From the NCBI RefSeq assembly GCF_023276375.1, contig NZ_JALLPK010000002.1, forward strand, positions 186,001-250,000: a stretch of DNA of 64,000 bases, in the 5' to 3' direction. The translations under genes and the position numbers were made by a program. Under the pieces are notes generated by a model, which searched no databases, was not told the DNA's origin, and was given only the letters and a program-made list of their open reading frames with translations. Below, one piece after another: positions 1-11,496 of this stretch. Position 1 is the first letter of the stretch; each line of letters starts with the position of its first letter. This DNA is from Halocatena marina (lineage in GTDB: Archaea; Halobacteriota; Halobacteria; Halobacteriales; Haloarculaceae).

Positions 1-2172
<2,172 letters not shown>

Positions 2173-2653
2173 GCTGAACGACACGCTTCCGGACAGCGGT
2201 CAGAACAGTGTAGCAACGTTTTACGCGATTGTGTTGTCGGGTCGTTTGGAACGTCTCGAAATACTCCTCTCTACCGAGTTTCGACTGCCACGAGTGTCTG
2301 AATGACGACTCTGAATGTGACAGCTGACTATCTGATAACCGTCACCAGGAGGAATCAGCTCGAAGAAGCAAGGAATAGACTCAGCAAAGAGGGCCGGACT
2401 GTTATTGCAGAAGGGGATCGAACCACAGATCCACGAGTTCGTGTAATAACTGGGATAATAGTGGTAATCAATGGATGGAATATGAATATTTGCTAACAAC
2501 CGAGGCCCTCTGCGTTCGTTTGAGAATACTTTGGCACCGTTACTAAGGGCCGCTGAGTGATTAATCCATCACGCAATCTACCCTGATTACACCCAGCAAG
2601 ATGGTGGTTGCCCGTCACCCATGATTCATATACTGTCCGGTGAAACTAGTACT
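2173..2653. other. Intergenic stretch, no supported gene
   Basis: About 480 bases between katG and the lipoprotein gene. A 64-codon frame at 2302-2496 on the plus strand has no recognisable motif or upstream signal. Nothing else stands out. Confidence 0.5.
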
Positions 2654-3391
2654 ATGGACCGACGGCAGGTCTTGGCAGGGTTCGTTGCCACCCTTACTCT
2701 CGGCTCCGGTTGTCTTGGCATATTTGAGAACGAAAGCACAGAGGATTCCTCTACAGAGACAGCAGGGGGTGAATCTCCAACGGCCATCGCAACGCCGATG
2801 TCATCAGAACCGACCGAGACCGAGACGGACCAGCCACCGACCAACACACCATCGTCCCACACAACGAAATCGACTGGAACGTCAACTGGATCGACGCTCA
2901 TTGATCCAACAAATCTCACGACGTACACCAGTGATAGCGCTTCGTACAGCATCAAGTATCCCGCCAACTGGCGAAACACCAGCTCTGGTGAAGACACTGT
3001 CAGCTTTACTGCTCCAGACAATCCGGCTCGCATGCTAGTGCGGACGGAACACGGCGTTCCGAATACTGTGCCTCGCGAGACGATTATCGAGACCGCAATC
3101 CAGCAAGCTAAACAGATATACTCCCTCGATCAAGCTACTCGTATAGACCAGAAGGAGGTAACGCTGCCCAACGACATCCCAGCCACGGTAGTCAATATGC
3201 GGGTACGCCGATCGTCCTCTGAGCTACTACGAGGAACATTCCTCGTTGCACACGTCGATGACACCGTCTATATCGTAGGAGTCATCGTTCCAAAGCGTGA
3301 TCTCACACCCTCCGTCAAGCAGGCGATGCATACGATCGTCACGTCACTCACAATTCAGGGTAGTCAATCAGCTATCAGCTCACCGCGATGA
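2654..3391 (+). CDS. Threonine-rich lipoprotein with PsbP/Mog1-like domain
   Basis: Secreted, lipid-anchored protein of unknown role, 245 residues. I chose the ATG at 2654 because it gives a signal peptide that starts MDRRQVLAG (twin-arginine-like) and ends in the lipobox LGSGC; the longer frame from 2621 would bury it. Residues about 30-90 form a Ser/Thr/Pro/Glu-rich stalk typical of haloarchaeal surface proteins. The rest starts with an SASYSIKYPANW segment and resembles the PsbP/Mog1-like fold found in many small lipoproteins; that fold call is from the look of the sequence. No operon partner is visible. Confidence 0.75.
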   Translation: MDRRQVLAGFVATLTLGSGCLGIFENESTEDSSTETAGGESPTAIATPMSSEPTETETDQPPTNTPSSHTTKSTGTSTGSTLIDPTNLTTYTSDSASYSIKYPANWRNTSSGEDTVSFTAPDNPARMLVRTEHGVPNTVPRETIIETAIQQAKQIYSLDQATRIDQKEVTLPNDIPATVVNMRVRRSSSELLRGTFLVAHVDDTVYIVGVIVPKRDLTPSVKQAMHTIVTSLTIQGSQSAISSPR

Positions 3392-3729
3392 GACCGATCA
3401 CATCCTACGACATCGAACCACCATATCACTTCACTAACTTCTTTTCGGAGTTCGAACTTCGACAGCGAGAGAAGACGTCGTGGTATCGAATAGTGTAGGG
3501 TGCAGCAGGCTGATAGTGCCACTCGCTGTTCACGGTTTGTCACAATAGATTACGCGAAGTGGGGAGAGCCGACACCGCTCAGCAAGAACCCGTGGTGATA
3601 CACTCGGATGGCTACTCACACGATCAGCCGATGCCAGAGAGGGGGCCGTGTGATCGTGGGTTGCTCAGCGTGGGCAGCTCGGGCATCACCAATTACATCG
3701 ACGTGGAGTAGTCCATTCAAGTTTATCCC
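3392..3729. other. Intergenic stretch, nothing recognised
   Basis: About 340 bases between converging genes. I see no open frame with protein character and no strong repeat. Confidence 0.5.
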
Positions 3730-4035
3730 CTAACTCAGCTTTCTATCGATAGTATCGTAACTATCTCGGCTAACAGCATTGAGCCCATTGTCGCCGCTGG
3801 ACGGTTCGTAGACCTGTACCCAGCCATCGCTACTGCTGGTGACGGTATACGCGTTGTACTCGATCGCCTTCGTTCCCGGATCGAATGTGATGACATCCAA
3901 CTCGACTAATGTCGGGATGTTGCTGTCGTCGTTCGTTTCATAGTTGTGGAGAAACGTGAAACCGGACGACCGAAGCGTTCGAAGGGGCTGGGACAATCCT
4001 GTTTGCCAACGTTCAATCGTGATATGAGAATCCAT
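3730..4035 (-). CDS. Small hypothetical protein
   Basis: A 101-residue frame, divergent from the methyltransferase gene that begins 50 bases away. The ATG at 4035 (MDSHITIERW) is preferred over the longer start at 4050. The protein is soluble, with no signal peptide or membrane segment, and has a segment LDVITFDPGTKAIEYNAYTV that looks like beta structure. I do not recognise a family. The composition is protein-like, but the gene could be a remnant. Confidence 0.45.
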   Translation of the reverse strand: MDSHITIERWQTGLSQPLRTLRSSGFTFLHNYETNDDSNIPTLVELDVITFDPGTKAIEYNAYTVTSSSDGWVQVYEPSSGDNGLNAVSRDSYDTIDRKLS

Positions 4036-4085
4036 CACAAATCCGCACAATCGTTATCATCATTCATCGAGATTCTTAGACAAGA

Positions 4086-4784
4086 ATGACACGTGATTGG
4101 GTGATTGATGAGCACCAGCATGCAGGTGAGGAACATCTTGATCCAGAACAGGTAGCTCGGTACGACAAAAAACTTCCATTCGATCCAATCCCGGAACTTG
4201 AGCGTCTCGTAGATTACGGGCTTACTGAAGATGAGACGATTATCGATTTCGGCACCGGAACGGGCGTCTTCCCGCTCGCTGCTGCAGAATACTGTGATCA
4301 GGTTATAGCAATTGACATCTCTGAATCGATGTTAGATGTGGCCCGAGAGAAAGCCGACGATGAGGGCGTCCGCAACGTCGAATTCGTCCACGACGGGCTC
4401 GTGAGTTACGAACACGAGGGAGATCCTGCCTCATTTGCGTTCTCGAAGAACGTATTCCATCACCTACCTGACTTTTGGAAAGTTGAGGCTCTCAAAACCG
4501 TTGGAGACACTCTCGAACCGGGTGGTATCTTCCGATTGCACGACCTCGTCTATTCGTTTGATCTGAGAGACAGTACTGAGGAGATCAAGGCCTGGCTCGA
4601 AGCGAGAAAGTCAACTGCGTTTACCGAGGAAGAGCTCTACAACCACTTCCGCGAGGAGTTCAGTACGTACGACTTCCTGTTCGAATCGATGCTACGAGAG
4701 ACGGGCTTCAAGATACTCGACTCGACGTATCAGGAGAGTTTCTATGCAGCATATACCTGTGAGTGGCGAGGAGATTCTCACTAG
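4086..4784 (+). CDS. Class I SAM-dependent methyltransferase
   Basis: A 232-residue Rossmann-fold methyltransferase. The SAM-binding motif I is IIDFGTGTGVFPLAAA (about residues 53-68), the acidic ribose-binding residue follows in VIAIDISESML, and a motif IV-like segment is FAFSKNVFHHLPDFWK. A C-terminal helical part after residue 160 probably forms the substrate cap. It resembles the UbiE/COQ5-like and small-molecule methyltransferases common in haloarchaea. The substrate is unknown. It is monocistronic as far as can be seen. Confidence 0.85.
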   Translation: MTRDWVIDEHQHAGEEHLDPEQVARYDKKLPFDPIPELERLVDYGLTEDETIIDFGTGTGVFPLAAAEYCDQVIAIDISESMLDVAREKADDEGVRNVEFVHDGLVSYEHEGDPASFAFSKNVFHHLPDFWKVEALKTVGDTLEPGGIFRLHDLVYSFDLRDSTEEIKAWLEARKSTAFTEEELYNHFREEFSTYDFLFESMLRETGFKILDSTYQESFYAAYTCEWRGDSH

Positions 4785-5034
4785 CAATTCCGTCATGGCA
4801 AAATTGCTCGGCTTGTATTTAATTCCACAATTATTACTGGGATGGAAGAGGCAGCCATGTACCCGGCAAAATGCACCGAGTGTATTGGAAAGACAGCAAC
4901 AGACCTATTTTTCGAAGTTGTGATACACGCTCGATATCAGGTGGCTGTGATCATCGGGCCAGATATGCGTGTTCATTTACTGATGCTCTCAACACGTTCA
5001 GCAATTTATCGTTCTGTTTTATGATCCGGCTTCA
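4785..5034. other. Intergenic stretch before duplicated 5' block
   Basis: Short frames at 4842-5074 lack any recognisable protein character. The region leads into the duplicated promoter block that begins near 5035. Confidence 0.4.
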
Positions 5035-5188
5035 GTTGTATCGAGAGATGAGTTTAGCAAATAGCCCAGAATAGTGAACTTCTGAGACGGTGGCGTCGGT
5101 GAATCCCCGTGAAAACGCTCGCACGACGATTACAATCGATACACCCGGCCAGAAAACCTATTATGTGCTTGTTGAATTGGTGCTTATG
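5035..5188 (+). repeat. Duplicated 5' flank, copy 1 (pairs with 7817-7969)
   Basis: About 150 bases upstream of the first PGF-CTERM gene, similar to the same stretch upstream of the second one. Shared blocks include GAGACGGT, CGAAAACGC-like and AAAACCTATTATG stretches. The similarity stops at the ATG at 5186, so the leader and promoter were copied but the reading frame was not. This is read by eye; percent identity was not computed. Confidence 0.8.
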
Positions 5189-6796
5189 AAACAACAAGAT
5201 CCGTCAGCCAGACGTGGCAAATGTATTGGCCGGCGGATATTTCTCGCAGGAATGACTGCCGGAGTAGTTGGTCTCGGTTCACTTCATTCACCCTCGATTA
5301 AAGATGCCCTCGCACAGTCGACTTCATCTCAGACCGTTGGTTGGCCGCAGTATCGGGCCAACAGCAGTCGATCGGGTGTCGTTGCGGATCGACACGTCCC
5401 GACATCGAACGTCACGCCGAAATGGCCGCTGAAGAAGCAGAACGTTGGGCAACCAGTCGCTGATGAGGACACGATTTATCTGACGAGCGAAACGCTCACC
5501 CGCGAAAATCCACAGCTACAGGCTATTTCTCGTGCGGATGGTTCAGTTCGCTGGCAAACAGGTCTTACCGATGATACCCTGGCGAGTAGCCGATCCATCC
5601 CTCCGGCCGTTATCGATGGGACGGTTTATTTTAGTAATGGAACACGAACCCGTGCGTTCGACGCCGAAACCGGAACGGAGCAATGGAACAGTCCTCATGG
5701 CGGGACCTGGCTCGTGGTTTCGAACGGTCGGCTCTATCTCCAAGGCGCCAACAATGCATTCGTTACACTGGATAGTTCCGATGGGTCAGTCGTATGGGAG
5801 GGTCTCAGCGGTGTGAACGATAAGTTTCTCACGTGGAAACACGCAGTTGCTGACGAGACTCTCTACGTAGGGCTAATAGAGCGATCCGGGGATGCACCAT
5901 CGGAAGTCCGAGCGCTCGACAGTACGACGGGCGATTCCCAGTGGAAAACCACAATCGATGCTGATTATCCGGAGATAGCTGCAACGAAGCAGGGAGTGAT
6001 CGTTGCCACTAATACTGTCTTGTATTCATTGGATCCAGCCTCTGGCACGGTTCGTTGGCAGCAACAGGGCGGCCCACTCGATCGAGGAGAGGCTCGTTAC
6101 GTATCCACGCCTGTGATTCACGAGGATATGGTGTATGCAGCGGTCGACGGCACATTCTTCGCGTTTAATATTGAGACAGGAACGAAGCAATGGACAACAG
6201 ATGGGGTCTCTGAGACAACCCTTGTCGGGGATCGTCTCTATGGCTTGCGTGGATCGACTCTTGTCGGTCTTGACGTCACGACTGGCCAGCAACAGACCGA
6301 GTATCGGTATTCTGGTGATGGACGAATCGATACGTTCGTTCCACTGGACGGGATGCTCCTCGCCAGATTGTATCGGAAATTCGATGGTTATCGAGAGTTT
6401 CCCATCCCAGGGTGGCCCCTCCTCGTTTTGTCGGAAGATGAGTCTAGGTCCACCGAGGACGACGATTCGGATGCTACTGACGAAGCGACCGAAACACAGA
6501 CACAAACGCCCACGAGCACGCCCTCCGAGCCGACACTACACATCAGAACGGAGACGGCAACGCAAACGACGCCAACTTCGACCCGCACGGATCCTCATAC
6601 ACAGACAACCACGTCATCCCAGACGACATCTACTTTGACCCAATCGACCTCGACTGAAGCAGCGACCACAACGGCATCCGCAGAGCGTACACCATCAGCC
6701 GAGAACCCGACCACGACTGACGGCCCCGGCTTCGGTGTGTTGTCCACTCTTGCAGCTGCCGGTGTCGGGCTGTGGGGCTATCGCCGCCGCGAGTAA
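5186..6796 (+). CDS. Tat-exported PQQ-like beta-propeller protein with PGF-CTERM
   Basis: Cell-surface protein of 536 residues. The ATG at 5186 is chosen because it gives a twin-arginine signal (GRRIFLAGMTAGVVGL). Residues about 50-410 hold repeated blades of the form DGSVRW, TGTEQW, SGTVRWQ and TGTKQW, the signature of a PQQ-binding-like (quinoprotein-type) eight-bladed propeller; whether it binds PQQ is unknown. A Thr/Ser/Gln-rich stalk, likely glycosylated, runs from about 425 to 510. The tail TDGPGFGVLSTLAAAGVGLW then RRR is a PGF-CTERM signal, processed by archaeosortase A with lipid attachment in haloarchaea. The stalk, tail and 3' flank are shared with the gene at 8032. Confidence 0.9.
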   Translation: MKQQDPSARRGKCIGRRIFLAGMTAGVVGLGSLHSPSIKDALAQSTSSQTVGWPQYRANSSRSGVVADRHVPTSNVTPKWPLKKQNVGQPVADEDTIYLTSETLTRENPQLQAISRADGSVRWQTGLTDDTLASSRSIPPAVIDGTVYFSNGTRTRAFDAETGTEQWNSPHGGTWLVVSNGRLYLQGANNAFVTLDSSDGSVVWEGLSGVNDKFLTWKHAVADETLYVGLIERSGDAPSEVRALDSTTGDSQWKTTIDADYPEIAATKQGVIVATNTVLYSLDPASGTVRWQQQGGPLDRGEARYVSTPVIHEDMVYAAVDGTFFAFNIETGTKQWTTDGVSETTLVGDRLYGLRGSTLVGLDVTTGQQQTEYRYSGDGRIDTFVPLDGMLLARLYRKFDGYREFPIPGWPLLVLSEDESRSTEDDDSDATDEATETQTQTPTSTPSEPTLHIRTETATQTTPTSTRTDPHTQTTTSSQTTSTLTQSTSTEAATTTASAERTPSAENPTTTDGPGFGVLSTLAAAGVGLWGYRRRE

Positions 6797-6978
6797 CATC
6801 ACTCGGCGGAATTGCTGTTCGAGATTACCAACGTTCCCGTGCGCAAATTAGCAGAAACGAGCAGAACCTCGTCTATATCCCCACTGTATTGCCAGAATCA
6901 CGTACAAGACTACCAGTACTCAGTGTCGTTCCTATCAGAATACAGACAATCTCTGACTCAGTCTCCGTTCTGCTTCAC
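6446..6978 (+). repeat. Duplicated stalk/PGF-CTERM/3' flank, copy 1 (pairs with 8905-9419)
   Basis: Runs from the STEDD start of the stalk through the stop codon and about 180 bases beyond it. The identical-looking parts include the last 20 codons and the downstream CGGAATTGCTGTTCGAGATT stretch. Because the noncoding 3' flank is also shared, the similarity reflects DNA duplication and not only protein constraint. Confidence 0.85.
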
Positions 6979-7106
6979 ACCCAATTTCACATTCGTATAG
7001 AATCATGTGATAGTTGGCCAACCGTCACACGAGCACTCAGTACGTGGGTCATGATATGACACCTCTCGGAACACCTATACAGGTGTGGCCACAAGCTTTG
7101 ATCGTA

Positions 7107-7301
7107 ATGTCGAAAGGTACGGTTGATTTCTTCAACGACACAGGCGGTTACGGGTTTATTTCCACTGAGGACGCGGACGATGATGTCTTCTTTCACATGG
7201 AGGATATTGGCGGCGCGGATCTCGAAGAAGGAACGGACGTCGAATTTGAGATCGAGCAGGCCCCCAAAGGGCCACGGGCGACCAATCTCACCCGCCAGTA
7301 G
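7107..7301 (+). CDS. cspA: Cold-shock domain protein
   Basis: A 64-residue OB-fold nucleic-acid-binding protein, the full length of the CspA family. The RNP1-like motif is GYGFIS and the RNP2-like motif is VFFHM; the ending ATNLTRQ is typical of haloarchaeal copies. It probably binds RNA or single-stranded DNA as a chaperone. The start at 7107 (MSKGTVDFF) is the normal family start; the longer frame is discarded. The gene sits between the two copies of the PGF-CTERM cassette and may have been caught there by the duplication. Confidence 0.95.
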   Translation: MSKGTVDFFNDTGGYGFISTEDADDDVFFHMEDIGGADLEEGTDVEFEIEQAPKGPRATNLTRQ

Positions 7302-7755
7302 AATCCCTTTCTGCTGAGCTCCCTAGTTGCACGAATTACTAGCTTCATACGATTTTTATGAACGACCACAGCTCACCGAGAGTGGCGACCACGTAATCGT
7401 GTTTAATTCCAGTGTGGGTTCCTCCCGCGTCAGGATTTTCCTGCTGACCAGCGAGCACGCTGAGAGATTATGGCAGGGTAGCGTTCGCAACTTAGTATGT
7501 TTGGAGCGCGGAAAGATTCAAATACTGGCCAGTCGCAGTAATATCATCAATCCAAACACTTCGTTAATCGACTTGCGGATAAGAATTTCTGCTTTTGCTG
7601 CGGTCTACTGCATGTTTTGCTCACTCATACCCATTGTACTCTACAACGAAGGAAGTCGATAATTTTGTTATTAGTTTTTTAGTGAGGTGAACGTAAGATG
7701 TAGCTTAACCCGTGAATAGTCGTTTCTCTACCAGTAGGAGAGTGTAGTTGACGTT
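7302..7755. other. Intergenic stretch, no supported gene
   Basis: A 111-codon frame at 7327-7662 shows no domain and its C-terminal residues look like random translation, so I do not call it. Confidence 0.4.
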
Positions 7756-7822
7756 GGTCAATGTCGTGCGTATGTGTAGAAACACCAATTAGCCAATAGT
7801 GGTGGTGAGTATCACGGTTGTA
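7756..7822 (+). repeat. Short repeat, copy 1 (pairs with 9948-10013)
   Basis: About 66 bases containing AATTAGCCAATAGTGG and GAGTATCACGGTTGTA, matched at 9948-10013 by AATTAGCCATCAGCGG and GAGTTTCACGGTTGTA. It lies just ahead of the second 5' flank and may mark the edge of the duplication unit. Confidence 0.7.
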
Positions 7823-7969
7823 CAGAAATATGAAACCAGTTCATAGAATAGGAGATTTCCGAGACGGTAGCGAGCGTCGGTGACCAACCCGCGAAAACGC
7901 CCACACGACGCGTGCAATCGACACAACCGGCCACAAAACCTATTATGCACTTGTCGAGTTATCGATATG
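7817..7969 (+). repeat. Duplicated 5' flank, copy 2 (pairs with 5035-5188)
   Basis: Counterpart of the leader before the gene at 5186. It even retains an ATG at 7967 at the homologous place, but that frame closes after about 22 codons. The real start of the second gene is 65 bases further on. Confidence 0.75.
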
Positions 7970-8031
7970 CTTCCGAGAGCCTCCCGTCATCTCATGGTCT
8001 GCGGGAGTTCTCGCAATAGAAATATACTACT

Positions 8032-9237
8032 ATGATTGGAAAACGACTGGTTGTTTGGATGGTGTCAGCCCTCCTCGTCGTCTCCGTTATCGGAGCGAGT
8101 GGCGTTCCCGCCAGCGTGCTGGCTACTGATGGCTCGGATGGCAATGACAGTCGGACGACCGCCACAGCCATCGATGTCGGGAAGACCGCGACTGGAACGA
8201 TCGAACCGGATGATGTCGATTGGCACGCCGTTGAGGTTGAATCTGGGAAGAGTATCTTCGCCAATCTCACCCTCACGACGGAGAATGAGGAAGACCTCAA
8301 ATTCGAACTCTACAACCCGGACGGTGAGCGGATCGGCGAAGGTCCTGCTGACCTGATGGTCCCTGGCTATCATACCATGCGAATGGTCACGGGTGGGACT
8401 GCGACGGGTGGTGACATCGCCGAGCTGTCTGGGACCTACTACGTCCGGGTACAACCCGTCGGTAATGAGTTCAGCGAACCGACCGATTATGAGTTAGCCG
8501 TCGAGACGACGGAGCTCGATGGAAACGACCCGAACGAGCAACCGAACACGGCCACTCAGATCGACCAGGACGCGACGATCGCCGGCGTGCTGAGCGGCTC
8601 TGACCGAGATACGTACGCGATCGACCTCGAAAAAGGGGAGACGATCACCGTCTCTGCTGAGTACGACGGGAGATTTAGCCCGTACACATACCTCGTCGGG
8701 CCGAACGCGAGCGACGTAATGCTTGATTCATACTCCGATACGGACTACGCTATCGCACGTCAAACGATTGGGGGAGACCACGAGTTCACCTACACGGCGA
8801 TGACGACCGGGACGCACTTCCTCCGCGTCAATCCGAACATAGAGAGTTCGACGATCAACACGTTCAACGAGAAGGCGTCGTACGAGGTCTCCGTTAACGT
8901 CTCTGGATCCACCGAGGACGACAATTCGGATTCCACTGACGAAGCCACCGAAACACCGGCACAAACCACCACGCCCTCTGAGACGACACTTCAAACCCGA
9001 ACAGACACGACACCGCAAACGACACCGACTACAACCTTTACGGACTCTCATTCACAGACGACATCTACTTTGACCCAATCGACCTCGACCGAAGCAACGA
9101 CCACAACGGCATCCGCAGAGCGCTCCCCACCATCCAAGGACAAGGAGTCAACCGCAACAGATGGTCCTGGCTTTGGTGTGTTGTCCACTCTTGCAGCTGC
9201 CGGTGTCGGGCTGTGGGGCTATCGCCGCCGCGAGTAA
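8032..9237 (+). CDS. PPC-domain surface protein with PGF-CTERM
   Basis: A 401-residue exported protein. A Sec-type signal peptide occupies residues 1-30 (hydrophobic VVWMVSALLVVSVIGASG). Two beta-sandwich pre-peptidase C-terminal (PPC) type domains follow, at about 40-155 and 165-295, each with the DDVDWHAVEVESG or SDRDTYAIDLEKG pattern. A Thr-rich stalk (about 297-375) and the PGF-CTERM tail PGFGVLSTLAAAGVGLW-RRR complete it, so it should be anchored in the membrane by archaeosortase processing. No protease domain is present, so it may act in binding or cell-surface structure. Its stalk, tail and both DNA flanks are shared with the gene at 5186, while the ectodomain is unrelated. Confidence 0.9.
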   Translation: MIGKRLVVWMVSALLVVSVIGASGVPASVLATDGSDGNDSRTTATAIDVGKTATGTIEPDDVDWHAVEVESGKSIFANLTLTTENEEDLKFELYNPDGERIGEGPADLMVPGYHTMRMVTGGTATGGDIAELSGTYYVRVQPVGNEFSEPTDYELAVETTELDGNDPNEQPNTATQIDQDATIAGVLSGSDRDTYAIDLEKGETITVSAEYDGRFSPYTYLVGPNASDVMLDSYSDTDYAIARQTIGGDHEFTYTAMTTGTHFLRVNPNIESSTINTFNEKASYEVSVNVSGSTEDDNSDSTDEATETPAQTTTPSETTLQTRTDTTPQTTPTTTFTDSHSQTTSTLTQSTSTEATTTTASAERSPPSKDKESTATDGPGFGVLSTLAAAGVGLWGYRRRE

Positions 9238-9419
9238 CATCACTCAGCGGAATTGCTGTTCGAGATTACCAACGTTCCCGTGCGCAAAATAGTAGCAGCG
9301 AGCAGAACCTCGTCTACGTCTTCACCGTATCGCCAGAATCACGTACAGGACCACCAGCACCCAGTATCGTTCATATCAAAATGTGGACAATCTCTGACTC
9401 AGTCTCTGTTCTGCTTCAC
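8905..9419 (+). repeat. Duplicated stalk/PGF-CTERM/3' flank, copy 2 (pairs with 6446-6978)
   Basis: Matches copy 1 from the start of the stalk to about 180 bases past the stop. The stalk differs by small in-frame indels, the tail and downstream flank by point changes. Confidence 0.85.
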
Positions 9420-9690
9420 TACTAAAATCAGTATTACGAAACAACAGAAATTCTGGCCTACCTTCGACTGATACACAGACAGCAGAGGAGTGTCTTTCTA
9501 CAGTGGCCTGTGCTAGTAGAAGATACGGTGAAATACAGTGTCGCAGTCGATACCAGACGGTGATTTCGTTCTGTTCATCTCGACGTTCAAAGACCTGTAT
9601 TGTCCGTTTCCCACATCCATCGATCACCGTTGCAGACGATTTTTCTGACATCCAATGACTATTTGTATATTGAGATATGATGACTGAAGT
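9420..9690. other. Intergenic stretch
   Basis: Nothing firm. A minus-strand frame at 9376-9651 overlaps the duplicated 3' flank and carries no motif. Confidence 0.4.
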
Positions 9691-9900
9691 ATGAAAATAA
9701 CATCTACGGTCTGGATAATCTGGGGTCTCGAATTGATGATATTATTACTCGGTACTGTGGTGTGTTATGCAGCAAACGTTGAAGGAATAATTACATTCAC
9801 CAATTCTCTTCTACTCTACATCATCATTATGTTGATGATTATTGTACTAGATGCAAATTTACTCGGACGAGAAGGACTCATACACAAGTTTTCAGAATGA
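9691..9900 (+). CDS. Small two-helix membrane protein
   Basis: A 69-residue frame almost entirely hydrophobic, with helices at about residues 6-28 and 38-56, then a short charged tail ending HKFSE. ATG start, TATA-like A/T-rich sequence just upstream. No family recognised. The composition argues for a real membrane peptide, but such frames also arise in AT-rich DNA. Confidence 0.4.
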   Translation: MKITSTVWIIWGLELMILLLGTVVCYAANVEGIITFTNSLLLYIIIMLMIIVLDANLLGREGLIHKFSE

Positions 9901-9947
9901 GCTCGACTACCTAACAGATTGCCTGAATGGTATGCTGAAATCATCCA

Positions 9948-10013
9948 GGTCAATTTGTTATGCATAGATAAACACGTAATTAGCCATCAGCGGCGGTGAG
10001 TTTCACGGTTGTA
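9948..10013 (+). repeat. Short repeat, copy 2 (pairs with 7756-7822)
   Basis: See the copy at 7756. Here it is not followed by a PGF-CTERM gene, as if a third unit had been lost or the duplication ended here. Confidence 0.65.
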
Positions 10014-10166
10014 AGGGTACGTAAGATCATGTCTTCATTGCTCTATCTGTCGTTGGTTGATTAATCTTTCACCGCTTCGTTGTCCGTGCTCCTATCGTTC
10101 ATCTACAGACTAACACTGATACCAATGACTTCTGAGAGTTCACCTTTCCGCATACTCATGAGACGG

Positions 10167-10934
10167 CTACGCGAGTGATTCACAGGCCTGACCGTCACCA
10201 TCTCCATCAAGACGATACGGATCTTCGCTTGGAGTGTGGGCTTCGAAAAACGCCTGCGCTTCTTGTTGGGTGTTGAAATCTGAACAGCTGACGTCAGCAG
10301 GGGTAGCAGGCTCCTGCATAGCGGTGGACTGGTTCGTCTGTTCAAAACTCCAAACGCCGCGATTCGCTGCTCGTGCCTCCTGCTCGGCCTGTCCAAACGC
10401 TCCACGAAAGGAAAAAGATGAATCGTAGCGACGAGCATAGCCCTGACTGATAAGCTTGTAGTTGAAATTCGTCTCACCAACGTAGATATATGCCAAGAGC
10501 CGCCCGAAGCTCCCGCGTTGGTCCGCTTCCGGATCAGTGACAATCTGAACCTGCTGCTCGGCCAATTCATCTTCGGCAAACGATTTCGCTCTCTCACCCC
10601 AGTTCAGCAACCAGTCCCGTCCACGAATCGTGTCTGGAATTCCCGCGTATTCTGTTGGATTCTCATTCGAGGCTATCGTCTCGGGCGTGTCAACCCCGAG
10701 TAATCGAATCGTATCCTGTTCACCGTTTGTAAACGTCACCTCCATCGTATCGCCATCGACGACACGTGTGACAGTCGCTGTTCGCGTGGTTCCACCGTCG
10801 GGAGGCGGGAGAGACGATTCTCCAGTCGCCGCCGGCGTTGCTGTCCCTCCGCCTCCCGGTGCAGTGTCTCCAGCACAGCCACTGAGTAGTGAAATGATAA
10901 CCAAAACGAGAAGAGCCCATTTACGTTCACCCAT
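10167..10934 (-). CDS. Lipoprotein thermonuclease with Excalibur domain
   Basis: Extracellular, lipid-anchored nuclease of 255 residues. The signal peptide ends in lipobox LLSGC (Cys20). Residues about 50-195 are a staphylococcal-nuclease domain: TRVVDGDTMEV, IRLLGVDTPET, a GSFGRLLAYIY strand carrying the usual Arg, and ANRGVW near the end. Residues about 212-255 (CSDFNTQQEAQAFF then DGDGDGQACE) are an Excalibur calcium-binding domain, a pairing well known in bacteria and haloarchaea. It probably degrades environmental DNA or RNA for nutrition. Its upstream region (10935-11214) is AT-rich and holds the promoter. Confidence 0.93.
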   Translation of the reverse strand: MGERKWALLVLVIISLLSGCAGDTAPGGGGTATPAATGESSLPPPDGGTTRTATVTRVVDGDTMEVTFTNGEQDTIRLLGVDTPETIASNENPTEYAGIPDTIRGRDWLLNWGERAKSFAEDELAEQQVQIVTDPEADQRGSFGRLLAYIYVGETNFNYKLISQGYARRYDSSFSFRGAFGQAEQEARAANRGVWSFEQTNQSTAMQEPATPADVSCSDFNTQQEAQAFFEAHTPSEDPYRLDGDGDGQACESLA

Positions 10935-11214
10935 ATAGAGAGTATAATATACATTTGACCTCAGGGTGCTAAAATCATTTCCATATACCTCAACTCAATT
11001 TTCTGTTTGAGAATTTCAATATTATGAGTTATCAAATCAGTTTGTGAAGATGTTATGTGTTTTATGTCATAGCAACCAGACGAAGCATCGTCTCCGAATT
11101 AACGTTCAGTCAGAAGAAATTCGCCTGATGACGTTGTTTTCATATACACTGTATGGTATAGAATGGTGGTGTGGATTACCAATGACTTAACCGTGCTTGC
11201 CTCGTAGATGAGTC

Positions 11215-11496
11215 GTGAGTGAGGAAACAGGGCGTCGGAATCTCCGTATGCCCAGTGATAATGAGGTATTCGCGGTCGTGACCGAACATCTCGGTGGCAA
11301 CCACGTCCGTCTGCGTTGCGAGGATAGCAAAATGCGATTGGGACGGATTCCCGGTCGGATGAAGTACCGCATCTGGATCGACAAGGACGATGTCGTCCTC
11401 GCCGAACCCTGGGACTGGCAAGACGAGAAAGCCACTATTGAGTGGCGATATACGGATCAAGACGCAGATCAACTCCGAAATGAGGGTCACATCTAG
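11215..11496 (+). CDS. eif1a: Translation initiation factor aIF1A
   Basis: A 93-residue S1/OB-fold factor that binds the small ribosomal subunit and helps place the initiator tRNA. The sequence is conserved end to end: [40 protein letters not shown], and [11 protein letters not shown]. Translation begins at a GTG at 11215 (M-SEETGRR), the family start. Haloarchaea often carry several aIF1A copies; the local substitution of K-M-R-L for the more usual D-G-K-E-R-L motif could mean this is a secondary copy. Confidence 0.95.
   Translation: MSEETGRRNLRMPSDNEVFAVVTEHLGGNHVRLRCEDSKMRLGRIPGRMKYRIWIDKDDVVLAEPWDWQDEKATIEWRYTDQDADQLRNEGHI

Noticed and set aside
2302-2496. 64-codon plus-strand frame after katG
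   Set aside because: No motif, no upstream signal, and an equally long frame on the other strand.
7327-7662. 111-codon plus-strand frame
   Set aside because: Composition with many Ile, Ser, Cys and Arg and few acidic residues is unlike the neighbouring proteins, and no domain is seen.
9376-9651. 91-codon minus-strand frame
   Set aside because: Its second half lies inside the duplicated 3' flank, where the other copy has no matching frame.
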